NCBI GenBank assembly: GCA_036012125.1
Contig: DASCOS010000009.1
Span: forward strand, 62,001-126,000
Reading direction: 5' to 3'
Length of the DNA stretch: 64,000 bases
Origin: Vicinamibacterales bacterium
Lineage (GTDB): Bacteria; Acidobacteriota; Vicinamibacteria; Vicinamibacterales; UBA823
Both the position numbers and the translations under genes were made by a program. The notes under the pieces were generated by a model. It did not search any database, was not told the origin of the DNA, and saw only the letters and a program-made list of their open reading frames with translations. Positions 35,578-45,440 of the stretch are shown here, in pieces (position 1 is the first letter of the stretch; the number at the start of each line of letters is the position of its first letter).

Positions 35578-36260
35578 ATATGTTCGAGCGAACCGGCTTG
35601 CTCGGCGGAACATTCGACCCTGCACATAATGGACACGTCTCCATCGCTGAAACCGCTAAGCGGGTGTTCAAACTTGACCGTGTGCTCCTAATCCCGACCC
35701 GAGTACCGCCACATCGATTATCGGCACCAATGGCGTCGCCTTCGGACCGGTTAGCGATGGTGGAACTGGCAGTCCAGGGGCACCAAGGTTTGGCCGCTTC
35801 TGACCTAGAACTACAGGGTCCAGTGCCTACATACACCACAGAAACGCTACAGCGCTTGATTGATGGGGGCCAATCAAGATTGCGATTGTTCTTCATCACT
35901 GGCGCTGATGCTTTTGCAGACATCACCAACTGGCAGGGCTATCCAGAGTTACTCGATCAGTCGCACTTCGTCGTTCTATCACGACCTGGCCACGACTTGA
36001 GCACACTCCGGCACAGTCTTCCAGAAATAGCACACAGATTTCACGAGGTAAGCCTTGAGGACTTGGGCCCTTTCCCCGATAAGGGACGGACAGCGATTTT
36101 TTCGATTGAGGCCAACGCACCAGACATCGCATCCAGTCTGATCCGCCGCCGCTTGTCCGTCGGGGCATCAATAGATGACCTCGTACCGAGAGGCATCGCA
36201 GAGTATATCCACGCGCACCGCCTTTATGGACCGTCACCAAGCGGCAGGCACTTTCAATGA
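35574..36260 (+). CDS. nadD: Nicotinate-nucleotide adenylyltransferase
   Basis: NadD adenylylates nicotinate mononucleotide in NAD biosynthesis. It has the Rossmann nucleotidyltransferase motif GLLGGTFDPAHNGH (residues 8-21, with both His of the HxGH motif) and, near the end, the SSxxIRxxL element ASSLIRRRLSVG. The 228-aa length is typical. The ATG overlaps the obg stop (ATGA), so translation is coupled. nadE for the last step of the pathway lies at 47.5 kb. Confidence 0.95.
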   Translation: MNMFERTGLLGGTFDPAHNGHVSIAETAKRVFKLDRVLLIPTRVPPHRLSAPMASPSDRLAMVELAVQGHQGLAASDLELQGPVPTYTTETLQRLIDGGQSRLRLFFITGADAFADITNWQGYPELLDQSHFVVLSRPGHDLSTLRHSLPEIAHRFHEVSLEDLGPFPDKGRTAIFSIEANAPDIASSLIRRRLSVGASIDDLVPRGIAEYIHAHRLYGPSPSGRHFQ

Positions 36261-36649
36261 GTGATACACAAAGACAGGAGGGTGAGCTTCCTGGGTTACC
36301 CAAGGCTATTAGAGCGAGTGTCCTTGCGGCACAGAAAAAGAAAGCCTCTGACGTTGTCGTGTTGGATTTAAGAACTGCCTTTGCTTTTACCGATTTTTTC
36401 GTTATTTGCTCAGGCCTTCACCCCCGTCAAGTAAAAGCCATCGCCGAAGGCATCGAAGATCAACTCCGACAGAGCGGCTCAAAGCCTGCGGTCATTGAAG
36501 GAACTGAACATTCCGAATGGATATTGCTGGATTTCTTCGACTTCGTAGTCCACGTGTTCACTCCAGACGTTCGAAAATTTTACGGCCTAGAGCAACTCTG
36601 GGGTGATGCCGAACGACTTGAGGTGGACTATTCAGAAATGGCTGAATGA
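36257..36649 (+). CDS. rsfS: Ribosome silencing factor RsfS
   Basis: RsfS (DUF143) binds L14 and keeps the two subunits apart when nutrients fall. The 130-aa protein has LRTAFAFTDFFVICSG, RQVKAIAEGIEDQL and HVFTPDVRKFYGLEQLWGDA, which are the family signatures. The ATG overlaps the nadD stop codon (ATGA). It ends the rplU operon and faces tmk tail to tail with 58 bp between. Confidence 0.95.
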   Translation: MSDTQRQEGELPGLPKAIRASVLAAQKKKASDVVVLDLRTAFAFTDFFVICSGLHPRQVKAIAEGIEDQLRQSGSKPAVIEGTEHSEWILLDFFDFVVHVFTPDVRKFYGLEQLWGDAERLEVDYSEMAE

Positions 36650-36707
36650 TTGCCAGAGGTGTTGCGACAGCCGACCCAGACCGAAGATACGAAGCAGATG
36701 AAGGTGA

Positions 36708-37301
36708 TTACGGCGGTGGAAATCGTGCAGTGGCGGCCACAATGACCGCCTCCGAAACCTCAGCCTTCGACCGCTCCCCGTCAATTGTGACCCAACATTC
36801 GTCACTCGCTAGCCTCAAGTAATTCTCTCGTACCCGCGTCAGCATCTCTAGATCTCGCTCGTAGTGATCGCGGTCTTGGACCTTCCGACGAGCTGCCGTG
36901 TCAGCTGAAATGTCAAGCAGAACTGTGAGGTCTGGCTTTGGCAGATGCCGCTGCATGTCCGTTAACCACACTGGGTCCAGGTGCTGCGCTTCACCATAGG
37001 CGATACTGGAAGCCAAATAGCGGTCGCAGATTACCATGAGGCCACCAGCCAACCAGCGATTTAGATCGGCGCGACGTTCAAATCGATTCGCAACATACAA
37101 CAACTGCATCACTTCGGGCGCATATTCGCGCTCACCCTGCAATGCGCGTGCGATTTCTTCGCCGATTGTGGTGCCGTAATCTGGAAAGGATTCGACGCGA
37201 GCCTTATGACCCTGCTCCCTTAGGTGATCACGAAGGTGCTTGGCCTGGGTCTCTTTCCCGCTTTGATCTAGCCCCTCGAATGCAATAAGAAGTCCCGCCA
37301 T
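36708..37301 (-). CDS. tmk: Thymidylate kinase
   Basis: Tmk phosphorylates dTMP to dTDP. The start MAGLLIAFEGLDQSGKETQ holds a P-loop in which the usual Ser/Thr after GK is Glu (Lys16-Glu17), with Thr18 next; many Tmk proteins have GKST or GKTT. DRYLASSIAYGEA (substrate site) and the lid region RKVQDRDHYERD are present. I chose the ATG at 37301 (197 aa), the normal start; a longer frame overlaps lysA. The 32 bp to the lysA stop suggest cotranscription. Confidence 0.9.
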   Translation of the reverse strand: MAGLLIAFEGLDQSGKETQAKHLRDHLREQGHKARVESFPDYGTTIGEEIARALQGEREYAPEVMQLLYVANRFERRADLNRWLAGGLMVICDRYLASSIAYGEAQHLDPVWLTDMQRHLPKPDLTVLLDISADTAARRKVQDRDHYERDLEMLTRVRENYLRLASDECWVTIDGERSKAEVSEAVIVAATARFPPP

Positions 37302-37333
37302 CTGATCAATCGTGTCGGCCACTAAGAGAGGCA

Positions 37334-38581
37334 CTACACCTCTTGAGCCAACATTGCCTCCACAGTTTGACGCCGTCGAATAAGGGTCCACGCCCCGTCC
37401 TCAACCAAGACCTCAGCCGGCATCGGACGACGATTATAATTCGAGGACATAGCAGCACAATAGGCTCCGGTGTCAAGAATTGCCACGAGATCATCAACCT
37501 GCATTGGTGGTAATTTGTAATCAGTACCAAACGAATCGCTACTCTCGCAGACAGGGCCGACAACATCAACAGCGTAATCCACTCCGACTCGAGACTTGAC
37601 CGAAATTACGCGGTGGCGAGCACCATAGAGCGCGGGACGCAGACACTCGGTCATTCCCGCATCTAAAACAACAAAGGTCCTGCCATCAGGGTGTGACTTT
37701 ACGTCAATGACGCGTGAGACGAGTGCTCCCGCTGGCCCAACGATGAACCTTCCTGGCTCAAGCACGAGCGTTAGTCCTGAACCGCTCACTTCCTTAAGTA
37801 AAGCTTCTGCATATTCGGTGAGGTCGAGACCAGGAGTGTCGTCGTAAGATATGCCAACCCCTCCTCCTACATCCACGTACTCAAGTGGCAGACCCTCAGC
37901 CATAAGGGATTGCGCTAGGTCAACAGCCGTGGCAGCCGCACAGCGGAGTGGTGCGACCTTAACGATTTGGGAACCAATATGTACATGGATACCTATGATC
38001 CTGAGCCCGGGCCGTGTCGCCATCTCACGGCAAATCGCTGGTGCTTCACTCAACGCAACACCGAACTTATCTCGACTGGCGCCAGTGGAAATGTGTGGGT
38101 GGCTCATCGATTCAATATCGGGGTTTACGCGTAGCGCCACGTTAGCCCTTTGGCCGTGTGCGGTAGCGATCGCATCAATCCGTTCCAACTCTCCTACCGA
38201 CTCCGCATTAATTGCTTTGAGGTCCAGAGACACCGCTTTGGCTAGGTCGTCGGTCCGTTTTCCAACACCAGTAAAGACGATCTGATTCGGGGTGAAACCC
38301 GCGTGCAAGGCCACATCGATCTCGCCTGAAGAATTCGCATCTGCAGCGGAACCCAGAGAATGCAATAGACGCAGTATTCCCAGAGTTGAGTTCGCCTTTA
38401 GCGCATAGTGGACAGCGTGAGGATGTTTCTGAAATGCGGCATCGAACATCGAAAACTGACGGCAGATGACATGAGCCGCGTAGACGTAGACTGGCGTGCC
38501 TTCCATTTGAGCTATTCGCGCAAGTGGCACGGCCTGACACGCGAGCCCATCGGGTGAATTATCAAATGCTTCGTCAGACAC
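37334..38581 (-). CDS. lysA: Diaminopimelate decarboxylase
   Basis: LysA makes lysine from meso-diaminopimelate and is a PLP enzyme with an alanine-racemase-like barrel. The PLP lysine is Lys62 in HYALKANSTLGIL. VDVGGGVGISY, EPGRFIVGPAG and CESSDSFG are further family motifs. The 415-aa length is normal. The start is a GTG at 38581 with only a weak AGAG upstream. It is followed by tmk. The 192-bp gap to lpxC (38582-38773) shows no feature. Confidence 0.95.
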   Translation of the reverse strand: MSDEAFDNSPDGLACQAVPLARIAQMEGTPVYVYAAHVICRQFSMFDAAFQKHPHAVHYALKANSTLGILRLLHSLGSAADANSSGEIDVALHAGFTPNQIVFTGVGKRTDDLAKAVSLDLKAINAESVGELERIDAIATAHGQRANVALRVNPDIESMSHPHISTGASRDKFGVALSEAPAICREMATRPGLRIIGIHVHIGSQIVKVAPLRCAAATAVDLAQSLMAEGLPLEYVDVGGGVGISYDDTPGLDLTEYAEALLKEVSGSGLTLVLEPGRFIVGPAGALVSRVIDVKSHPDGRTFVVLDAGMTECLRPALYGARHRVISVKSRVGVDYAVDVVGPVCESSDSFGTDYKLPPMQVDDLVAILDTGAYCAAMSSNYNRRPMPAEVLVEDGAWTLIRRRQTVEAMLAQEV

Positions 38582-38773
38582 GTTCTCTACACTAAGGGGA
38601 TGGGCAATTGAGGTTTCATCGCGCGTGCCGAATAGCGTCAGGGCTCGCTAACATTGTAGATCGGGAGAAATTCTCCGCCAGTGATCGACCAATTCGGAGC
38701 GCACAGCCCAGTAGGCGGGAATTGAAGCCGCTTTTCGCTACTCGAACTAAACCACTGTGAAGAAAGTACTTGG

Positions 38774-39676
38774 TCAGGTCGTAGATTTGACGGGCACAAG
38801 AGCTGCGGCACCTGTTGCTGCATCGACCGTAGACTCTACTACCTCCCAAGCCTCATCATTCTCAAGGACCATTGATGCAAACGCGGTGTGCAGGGCATGA
38901 CCGCCGCGGTTTACCACGAGGTGTCCAATCAGCGGGTACCCTATCAACGCAAGGTCCCCAATCGCATCAAGGATTTTATGACGTACAAACTCGTCTTCAA
39001 AACGTAGCGAACGATTCAACACACCAGACTCGCTGAGCACAATCGCGTTGTCGAGTGAACCTCCGAGCGCTAGTCCTTGCCGCCGCAGCCTTTCAACTTC
39101 CTTGAGAAAGCCGAACGTTCGCGCGGGCGCGATCTGGTCGACAAAACTCTCCTCATTCAACTGGATTTCCCGCGACTGGTGCTCGAGTAACGGATGGTCG
39201 AAGCTGATGCTATAGGTAATCTTAAAATGCTCTGACGGATACAGTGCAATTTGTTTATCGCCCATCGATAAAGAAATGGGGCGTGTGACTTTCAAAAAGC
39301 GCCGTGCCTTCGCCTGACGCCTAGTCCCAGCCTCCTGGATCAGATAGACAAACGGTGCCGCGCTCCCATCCATAATCGGCACTTCTCGCTGATTCAACTC
39401 GATAATAACGTTATCCACTCCCATGCTAATTAGTGCCGCAAGGAGGTGTTCGACCGTCTCTACCGACGCAGAATCCACTCCTAGACCTGTCGCATAGTGG
39501 ATACCAGAAACATTTTCGACCATTGCAGGTATCTCATGGCCACCAAGGTCAGCGCGACGGAACCGAATACCCGAGTCAGGCGACCCAGCCTTCAGAGAAA
39601 GAGAAACCTTCTGGCCAGAGTGAAGCCCAATCCCAGCGCAAGTGACGGAGCGACGCAGAGTCTGCTGAAAGCGCAT
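38774..39676 (-). CDS. lpxC: UDP-3-O-acyl-N-acetylglucosamine deacetylase
   Basis: LpxC catalyses the committed step of lipid A synthesis with a zinc ion. The protein has the zinc/catalytic motif ETVEHLLAAL (Glu76, His77), MDGSAAPFV, and the HKILDAIGDLALIGYPLIGH segment with further zinc ligands. At 300 aa it is normal length. Its presence shows that the cell makes lipopolysaccharide, i.e. a Gram-negative outer membrane. No other lpx genes are beside it. Confidence 0.95.
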   Translation of the reverse strand: MRFQQTLRRSVTCAGIGLHSGQKVSLSLKAGSPDSGIRFRRADLGGHEIPAMVENVSGIHYATGLGVDSASVETVEHLLAALISMGVDNVIIELNQREVPIMDGSAAPFVYLIQEAGTRRQAKARRFLKVTRPISLSMGDKQIALYPSEHFKITYSISFDHPLLEHQSREIQLNEESFVDQIAPARTFGFLKEVERLRRQGLALGGSLDNAIVLSESGVLNRSLRFEDEFVRHKILDAIGDLALIGYPLIGHLVVNRGGHALHTAFASMVLENDEAWEVVESTVDAATGAAALVPVKSTT

Positions 39677-39769
39677 CTAAATCGTTTCCAAAGGAACAAC
39701 CATGAGCGAAACAACAGCCTTACAGGACAACCCCACGCAAAGCTACCCAGACCGGGCACTTTATCACAC

Positions 39770-42622
39770 TCATTCCATGCTGCGACCATTAATAAATCGT
39801 CTCAAATAACTAGCTGTAAAGGACTTCGCTTCAGCAGCAACGTCCTCTGGAGTGCCCTCTGCAACGATCTGTCCTCCAGCCTCTCCTCCTTCGGGCCCGA
39901 GATCAATGATGTGATCGGCAGACTTAATCACATCAAGGTTGTGCTCAATAACCACTACAGTGTTCCCCTGGTCAACGAGTTGGTTTAGCACGTCCAATAG
40001 CTTGCGTGTGTCCTCAAAATGAAGTCCAGTCGTCGGTTCGTCCAAAATGTATAGGGTGCGGCTGGTCCCGCGGCGCGAGAGTTCCTTAGCCAGCTTGACC
40101 CGCTGCGCTTCACCGCCGCTCAGCGTTGTCGCCGACTGACCGAGCTTGATGTAGCCAAGACCAACGGCGCGGAGGGTCTGCAGTTTGGTCGCAATAGGTG
40201 GAAAATTTTCGAGCAATGGCGTCGCTTGATCGACGGTCAGGTCTAAGATTTCGGCAATCGATTTCCCTCGATACCTAATTTCGAGCGTTTCGCGGTTGTA
40301 TCGCCTTCCTTTGCATTGCTCACACGTCACGTACACATTCGGCAGAAAGTGCATTTCAATAGAAGTCACGCCATCCCCCTGGCACGCTTCGCACCGTCCA
40401 CCTTTAACATTAAATGAGAAACGGCCAGGACGAAATCCACGTGCCCTGGCCTCGGGCAACATTGCAAACAGCTCTCTTATGAAGGTGAACAGGCCGGTAT
40501 AAGTTGCCGGATTCGAACGTGGTGTACGGCCGATCGGTAGCTGATCTATTTGTATAACCTTATCCACTAGTTCGGCATTGTCGATGCCGTCGTGTGGACC
40601 AGGTTCGTCCGAGGCGCGATAGAGCACCTTGGCTAGTGCACGATAAAGAATGTCGTTGACCAGCGTCGATTTTCCAGAACCGCTTACGCCAGTGATCGCA
40701 GTGAACACACCTAGCGGAATGGTCACGTTGATCTTTCGCAAATTATTACAACGTGCCCCACGAATCTTGATCGTCCCACGTTGCCATGGTCGACGTGTGG
40801 GAGGCACTGGAATCGCGCGTTCCCCTCGCAAGTAACTGCCAGTAAGTGAACCGCTATCTCCACGGGTCAGCAATTCTGAGGCTGGACCTTGAAAGATAAC
40901 CTGACCACCGTGCTCCCCCGCCCCTGGGCCCAGGTCGATCACATAGTCAGCTGCTCTGATAGTCTCTTCGTCATGCTCGACTACAACGACCGTGTTCCCT
41001 AAATCACGCAGACGCGCCAATGTAGTCAACAAACGTTGATTGTCACGCTGATGAAGACCAACTGACGGTTCATCGAGCACATAAAGTACCCCGGTGAGGT
41101 TTGCACCAATCTGCGTTGCTAACCGGATCCGTTGACCTTCCCCTCCTGACAGCGTCGCCGCGCTCCGCCCCAGAGTCAAATACCCAACCCCGACGTCATT
41201 CAAAAAGCGCAGGCGGTCACGGATCTCCCCTACAACGCGACCTGCAATTTGAACCTCCCGTTCAGTAAGCTCCATCGCCTCAAAACGTAGGAGCGCGTCA
41301 CTAACTGGCTGTCGGACATACTCCGAAATCGTTGCGCCTTTAACAGTCACAGCGCAACTCTGCGGCCTCAAACGCTCTCCTGCGCACGAAGCGCACGGTC
41401 CGGAAGCGCGATATGGCTCCAAGATTTCCTTGTCGGCCCATCGACCCTCCAAGTAGCGCCGACGCATGTTCGGTACTACACCCTCGAAACCCGCCTTCGC
41501 TTGAGTCGTCCTACGGGACTTGGTCCGGCGCCCTGGGCTGCCGTTTTTAGGGCCCGAACTCTTTACCCCAAACAAAACGACCTGGCGCATCTTTCGCGAC
41601 AGTTTACCGAACGGCACATCCAAAGGAATTTCATAACGACGATGTAGATCATTGAGAGCTGCTTTGACAGACTTCTCATCGCCGTGCGCCCATGGAGCAA
41701 TCGCGCCGTCACTAAGCGTCTTCTCGGGATCGGGGATGATCCGAGACGGATCAAAGTCATGGACAAGACCGAGCCCTTGGCAATCGGGACAGGCTCCTTG
41801 CGGCGAGTTAAAGGAAAACGCACGCGGCGTCATCTCCGGCATGCTAATCCCACAGTGGGGACAAGCAAGCCGCCGTGAAAACAGCCGGTCGCCACCACTG
41901 TGAGTGTTGATGATAACGGTGTCGTCAGCAAGCTCAAGCGCGGTTTCAATCGATTGACCCAGCCGGCGTATCACGTCAGGGTCAGGATTGACGACCAGAC
42001 GATCGACCACGACCTCGACCGTGTGATTCCGGTATCGGTCGATCTTGAACTGGTCTTCCAGAGCATACATTTCACCGTCAATACGGACCCGGGTGAAACC
42101 CTTCGCCGCCAAAGCGGCCAACTCTTTCTTGAACTCACCTTTCCTGCCACGAACGACCTGGGCGAGCACGTTCACCCGCTCACCAGATGGGTCGAGCATC
42201 ACTAAGTCGATGATGCGCTCGACAGTCTGTGAGGTGATCTCCCGTCCGCACTCTGCACAATGGGGAACACCGATATTGGCGAAGAGCAATCTGAGGTAGT
42301 CGTAAATCTCTGTCACGGTGCCAACGGTAGAACGGGGATTTGCACCGGTTGTCTTTTGTTCAATAGAAATTGAGGGAGACAGGCCCTCAATCAAATCAAC
42401 ATCCGGCTTCTCCATCTGCTCCAAAAACTGGCGCGCATAAGCCGATAAGGACTCCACGTAACGGCGCTGGCCCTCCGCATACACGGTATCGAACGCGAGG
42501 GAGGATTTACCCGAACCGGACAAGCCGGTAATGACCACCAGTCGATTTCTCGGGATATCGACCTCGATGTTTCGGAGATTATGAACGCGCGCGCCGCGGA
42601 CCTTGATGTGGCTGTGTGTCAT
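39770..42622 (-). CDS. uvrA: Excinuclease ABC subunit A
   Basis: UvrA is the damage sensor of nucleotide excision repair. The 950-aa protein has two ABC modules: Walker [14 protein letters not shown] (from residue 33), with [14 protein letters not shown] and [13 protein letters not shown], then [13 protein letters not shown] and [14 protein letters not shown] with [12 protein letters not shown]. Zinc-finger Cys pairs are seen at CPHCG...CPDCQG and CEACQG...CEQCKG. About 93 bp separate it from lpxC downstream. Confidence 0.96.
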   Translation of the reverse strand: MTHSHIKVRGARVHNLRNIEVDIPRNRLVVITGLSGSGKSSLAFDTVYAEGQRRYVESLSAYARQFLEQMEKPDVDLIEGLSPSISIEQKTTGANPRSTVGTVTEIYDYLRLLFANIGVPHCAECGREITSQTVERIIDLVMLDPSGERVNVLAQVVRGRKGEFKKELAALAAKGFTRVRIDGEMYALEDQFKIDRYRNHTVEVVVDRLVVNPDPDVIRRLGQSIETALELADDTVIINTHSGGDRLFSRRLACPHCGISMPEMTPRAFSFNSPQGACPDCQGLGLVHDFDPSRIIPDPEKTLSDGAIAPWAHGDEKSVKAALNDLHRRYEIPLDVPFGKLSRKMRQVVLFGVKSSGPKNGSPGRRTKSRRTTQAKAGFEGVVPNMRRRYLEGRWADKEILEPYRASGPCASCAGERLRPQSCAVTVKGATISEYVRQPVSDALLRFEAMELTEREVQIAGRVVGEIRDRLRFLNDVGVGYLTLGRSAATLSGGEGQRIRLATQIGANLTGVLYVLDEPSVGLHQRDNQRLLTTLARLRDLGNTVVVVEHDEETIRAADYVIDLGPGAGEHGGQVIFQGPASELLTRGDSGSLTGSYLRGERAIPVPPTRRPWQRGTIKIRGARCNNLRKINVTIPLGVFTAITGVSGSGKSTLVNDILYRALAKVLYRASDEPGPHDGIDNAELVDKVIQIDQLPIGRTPRSNPATYTGLFTFIRELFAMLPEARARGFRPGRFSFNVKGGRCEACQGDGVTSIEMHFLPNVYVTCEQCKGRRYNRETLEIRYRGKSIAEILDLTVDQATPLLENFPPIATKLQTLRAVGLGYIKLGQSATTLSGGEAQRVKLAKELSRRGTSRTLYILDEPTTGLHFEDTRKLLDVLNQLVDQGNTVVVIEHNLDVIKSADHIIDLGPEGGEAGGQIVAEGTPEDVAAEAKSFTASYLRRFINGRSME

Positions 42623-42701
42623 GCCGTACAGCAGCGGGTTTTTGACGATCCTGAACCCGTCATGCTATCACGACCGTCATCAAAAAATCAGTGCTGGGCG
42701 G

Positions 42702-43709
42702 CTATCGACCTTCACCTGGCGAGAGGCGGTAGGCGGTATCGTTTGATGTCACGACAACCTCACCGGCGGCACCAAACGCAACACCGACGAGGGCTTCCGC
42801 GGCAAGAGTGAGCTGCATGGATCCCCGATCGGTAAGGGCGTAGAGGCCTGCGGCACCAGCCAAGGCTTCAACGACGTGAAGCTTACCGTCAGCGTCGAAG
42901 GCCAGGCCCTGTGGGCGACCAAAGCCCGCGTGTACTACGTCGACTTTACCGCTGGCATCGATGCGGTAAAGCGAATCTGATGTCGATAATGTTGGCGCAG
43001 TCACATACAACGTGCCGCCAGGCCCTACCGCTAGATGGAAAGCAGCGATACTTGATGGCAGTGATGCGAGGACGCTCGTCTGTCCCGAAGCCTCGACGCG
43101 AAAGATTTGACCAGATCGATCGCCAACAAAAAGTGTGCCTGCCTCATCAAATACGATCCCACTCGTAGACCCTAATTTGGAGACCACGACATCGACTTCC
43201 CCCTTCGGAGTGACCTTATAGACCTTACCTTCAAACCGACTACTGACATACAAATCTCCCGACGGTGCGAAAGCCATCGACGTCGGATTGGGCACCTTCG
43301 AGGCGAACGGTTCTCGGCTCCCGTCGGATTTGATCCGGAAAATACCAATCGGCGCCTGCTCTCCTCTGGTACCGCTATAGGTCACATAGAGGTTTCCAGC
43401 CAGGTCGAAGACGGGGCTGTCCACCTGGTGCAGTCCTTCGGCGATGGGTGCGCCCACCTCGACGAATACCGCACCTGGCTCCATCGTCCCAACCTGGACC
43501 GAAGCGGAACCCTCCTCAACACCGTCTGGGATAACCACATCTAGCGCTCGCGGCGATGCAAATACAACACGGCACGGTCGGCCACCGATCCGTACCTCGG
43601 GCAAAGGGTTGAGGTCGAACCCTTGGCCCTCGACGGTAATTCGGCCGCCGGCAACTGCCCAAGTCGGCCGCACGCCGGATACATGGTGGGAAGGCAAAGC
43701 GCAAGACAT
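42702..43709 (-). CDS. IPT/TIG plus NHL/SMP-30-like beta-propeller protein
   Basis: The N-terminal 80 residues form an IPT/TIG-like immunoglobulin domain (HVSGVRPTWAVAGGRITVEG, VRIGGRPCRVV), and the rest reads as a six-bladed NHL/SMP-30-type propeller with repeated LYVSS, LFVGDRSGQIFRV and LYVTAP blades. No signal peptide is visible from the ATG at 43709 (335 aa); the frame is open 33 codons upstream into the next gene. The function is unknown; lactonase or scaffold roles are possible. Confidence 0.75.
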   Translation of the reverse strand: MSCALPSHHVSGVRPTWAVAGGRITVEGQGFDLNPLPEVRIGGRPCRVVFASPRALDVVIPDGVEEGSASVQVGTMEPGAVFVEVGAPIAEGLHQVDSPVFDLAGNLYVTYSGTRGEQAPIGIFRIKSDGSREPFASKVPNPTSMAFAPSGDLYVSSRFEGKVYKVTPKGEVDVVVSKLGSTSGIVFDEAGTLFVGDRSGQIFRVEASGQTSVLASLPSSIAAFHLAVGPGGTLYVTAPTLSTSDSLYRIDASGKVDVVHAGFGRPQGLAFDADGKLHVVEALAGAAGLYALTDRGSMQLTLAAEALVGVAFGAAGEVVVTSNDTAYRLSPGEGR

Positions 43710-43762
43710 AGTGACGTCAGAGAGAAGCGCGTAAGTGGTAAACGAACGCGCTGTGTACCCCG

Positions 43763-44296
43763 TTACGATTCGTCGAGCTCGACATTCCAGTAGAGGTAAT
43801 CCCGCCAACTATCTGGAGTCTCACGTAACCCAACCGTTACACGAACCACGGGGGCGCGTTTAGGCCGTCGCGGTCTGCGAATCAAGCGCATACGGGCCTC
43901 CGCCGGTGTGCGACCGCCTTTCTTACGATTGCACGTGATGCAGCACGTGACGATGTTTTCCCAATCCTTCCGGCCGCCCTGGGCGACCGGCACAACATGG
44001 TCGAAGGTCAAATCCGTCGTCGGCGAAGCATCCCCACAATACTGACAAGTGTGATTGTCACGCGCGTAAATGTTCGCCCGAGAGAACGGCACGGAATTGA
44101 ACCGCTTCTTGATCCTGATATAGCTGAGTAACCGGATGACTGATGGCAGCTTAAAACTAATCGAGACCGACCGAATCTCCCGGTCGTACTCAGAAATGAC
44201 CTCAACCTTACCCTGGCACAAAAGCGTGATCGCCTTCTGCCAGTGCACCACCTTGAGTGGCTCGTATGTAGCGTTCAAAAGGAGCGTCTGCTCCAT
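43763..44296 (-). CDS. HNH endonuclease family protein
   Basis: The HNH core is complete: CQYCG, LTFDHVVPVAQGG (the catalytic His), ENIVTCCITCN and the following Asn with KGGRTP. The N-terminal part LLNATYEPLKVVHWQKAITLL is typical of a widespread chromosomal HNH group of unknown job. I chose the ATG at 44296 (177 aa) because a TTGACA/CAGAAT promoter with 18 bp spacer would start the transcript about 3 nt before it. The frame is open 13 codons upstream. Confidence 0.88.
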   Translation of the reverse strand: MEQTLLLNATYEPLKVVHWQKAITLLCQGKVEVISEYDREIRSVSISFKLPSVIRLLSYIRIKKRFNSVPFSRANIYARDNHTCQYCGDASPTTDLTFDHVVPVAQGGRKDWENIVTCCITCNRKKGGRTPAEARMRLIRRPRRPKRAPVVRVTVGLRETPDSWRDYLYWNVELDES

Positions 44297-44305
44297 AGCA
44301 ATTTC

Positions 44306-44335
44306 ATTCTGCCCTGTTGCATTGAACAGTGTCAA
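44306..44335 (-). promoter_or_regulatory. Promoter of the HNH gene, near-leaderless
   Basis: The -35 box is a perfect TTGACA (44330-44335) and the -10 box is CAGAAT (44306-44311), separated by 18 bp. The start of transcription would be about 44299, three nt before the ATG. No Shine-Dalgarno sequence is seen. Confidence 0.45.
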
Positions 44336-44397
44336 GGCGCCAATTCATCGTAAGACACTGTCAAACATACGCTTAACACGGTCCAGCGTATTGGTCA

Positions 44398-45300
44398 TCA
44401 CACCGACTGACTCACTCCTGAGGACGCTTCGAGCACTGTCAGCGCTGTCCGGATCTCCTGAACGATTTCATCCGTACACCGGCGCAACGGAAAGCGTGGG
44501 TCGCCCCCTCCCACACCAATCAGGTCCATAGCCGCCTTTAGTCCCGGAACACCGAATCGTGAGGTCACCATCTCGGCAAGCGGGATTAGTTGCTGTTGAA
44601 GCGTCAGGGCTTCATGAGAGTGATTCTCAAGGGTAAGCTGATGTAGTCGAGCACAGAGCGAAGGCTGCACACAGGCGAGAGCAAGTATTCCACCCACCGC
44701 ACCAACGCTCAGACTCGCATAGTAGGTCTGGGCCGACCCTACGACGACTTGAAATTCGGGTCCCGTGGCACTCACAAGCTGACTCACCTGCAACACGTTG
44801 CCACTCGACTCCTTAATCCCCGGAATGTTTGGGTGTTCGGCCAGCCTCGCGACTGTCTCGGCCGCCAGACTCACCCCGGTCACCTGCGGAATGTTATAGA
44901 GGAGAACCGGCACAAGGGACGCATCGGCGACAGCCAAGAAATGGTCGACCAGCGTCTCGGGCGTCATTAGTGATTGAAAGAATGACGGGGTCCGAACGAG
45001 CACAGCGTCCACACCCAAGGCCCCAGCGCGCCGTGTCGCCGAGATTGTGGCTCGGGTAGATTCTCGTGCCGTGCCGACCACAAGCGTTCGGTCGGCTGGC
45101 ACCACCTCGCGTGTTTTGGCGATAAGGAGGTCCGCTTCGTCGTCATCAACGTGTGCTGCTTCACCGTTAGTGCCGAGGACCACAATCCCACATAGCTCGG
45201 TGCCCAGCCAAAACCTCAGGTTACGCACCAGAACATCGAGGTCAATCGCCTCATCGCGAAACGGTGTCGGAATCGGTGCGAGCACGCCTCGAAGTTTCAT
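44398..45300 (-). CDS. DapA-family aldolase/lyase (HOGA-like)
   Basis: This is a class I lyase of the dihydrodipicolinate synthase superfamily. The Schiff-base lysine is in GIKESSGN and the proton-relay Tyr is in LLYNIPQVTG. The motif GTNGEAA replaces the GTTGE of true dihydrodipicolinate synthase, so the substrate Thr pair is missing; the form is closer to 4-hydroxy-2-oxoglutarate aldolase and related enzymes. The ATG has a GAGGG Shine-Dalgarno sequence 5-6 nt upstream. At 300 aa it has normal length. It follows a DapB-like dehydrogenase after 140 bp. Confidence 0.88.
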   Translation of the reverse strand: MKLRGVLAPIPTPFRDEAIDLDVLVRNLRFWLGTELCGIVVLGTNGEAAHVDDDEADLLIAKTREVVPADRTLVVGTARESTRATISATRRAGALGVDAVLVRTPSFFQSLMTPETLVDHFLAVADASLVPVLLYNIPQVTGVSLAAETVARLAEHPNIPGIKESSGNVLQVSQLVSATGPEFQVVVGSAQTYYASLSVGAVGGILALACVQPSLCARLHQLTLENHSHEALTLQQQLIPLAEMVTSRFGVPGLKAAMDLIGVGGGDPRFPLRRCTDEIVQEIRTALTVLEASSGVSQSV

Positions 45301-45440
45301 AACACCCTCAACAAAATGAACCCTCGCCTAGGAGCCACGAGTCGAATGTAGAGACGGACACGGCCAGTGTCAACTGGAGACAAGAAATGCCATCGCCCGA
45401 CATCCATATGTCGTTTAGCCGACGCAACCGGATTACCACC

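Noticed and set aside
39497-39988. Plus-strand open frame of 163 codons
   Set aside because: It overlaps lpxC and the end of uvrA on the other strand. No recognisable protein features.
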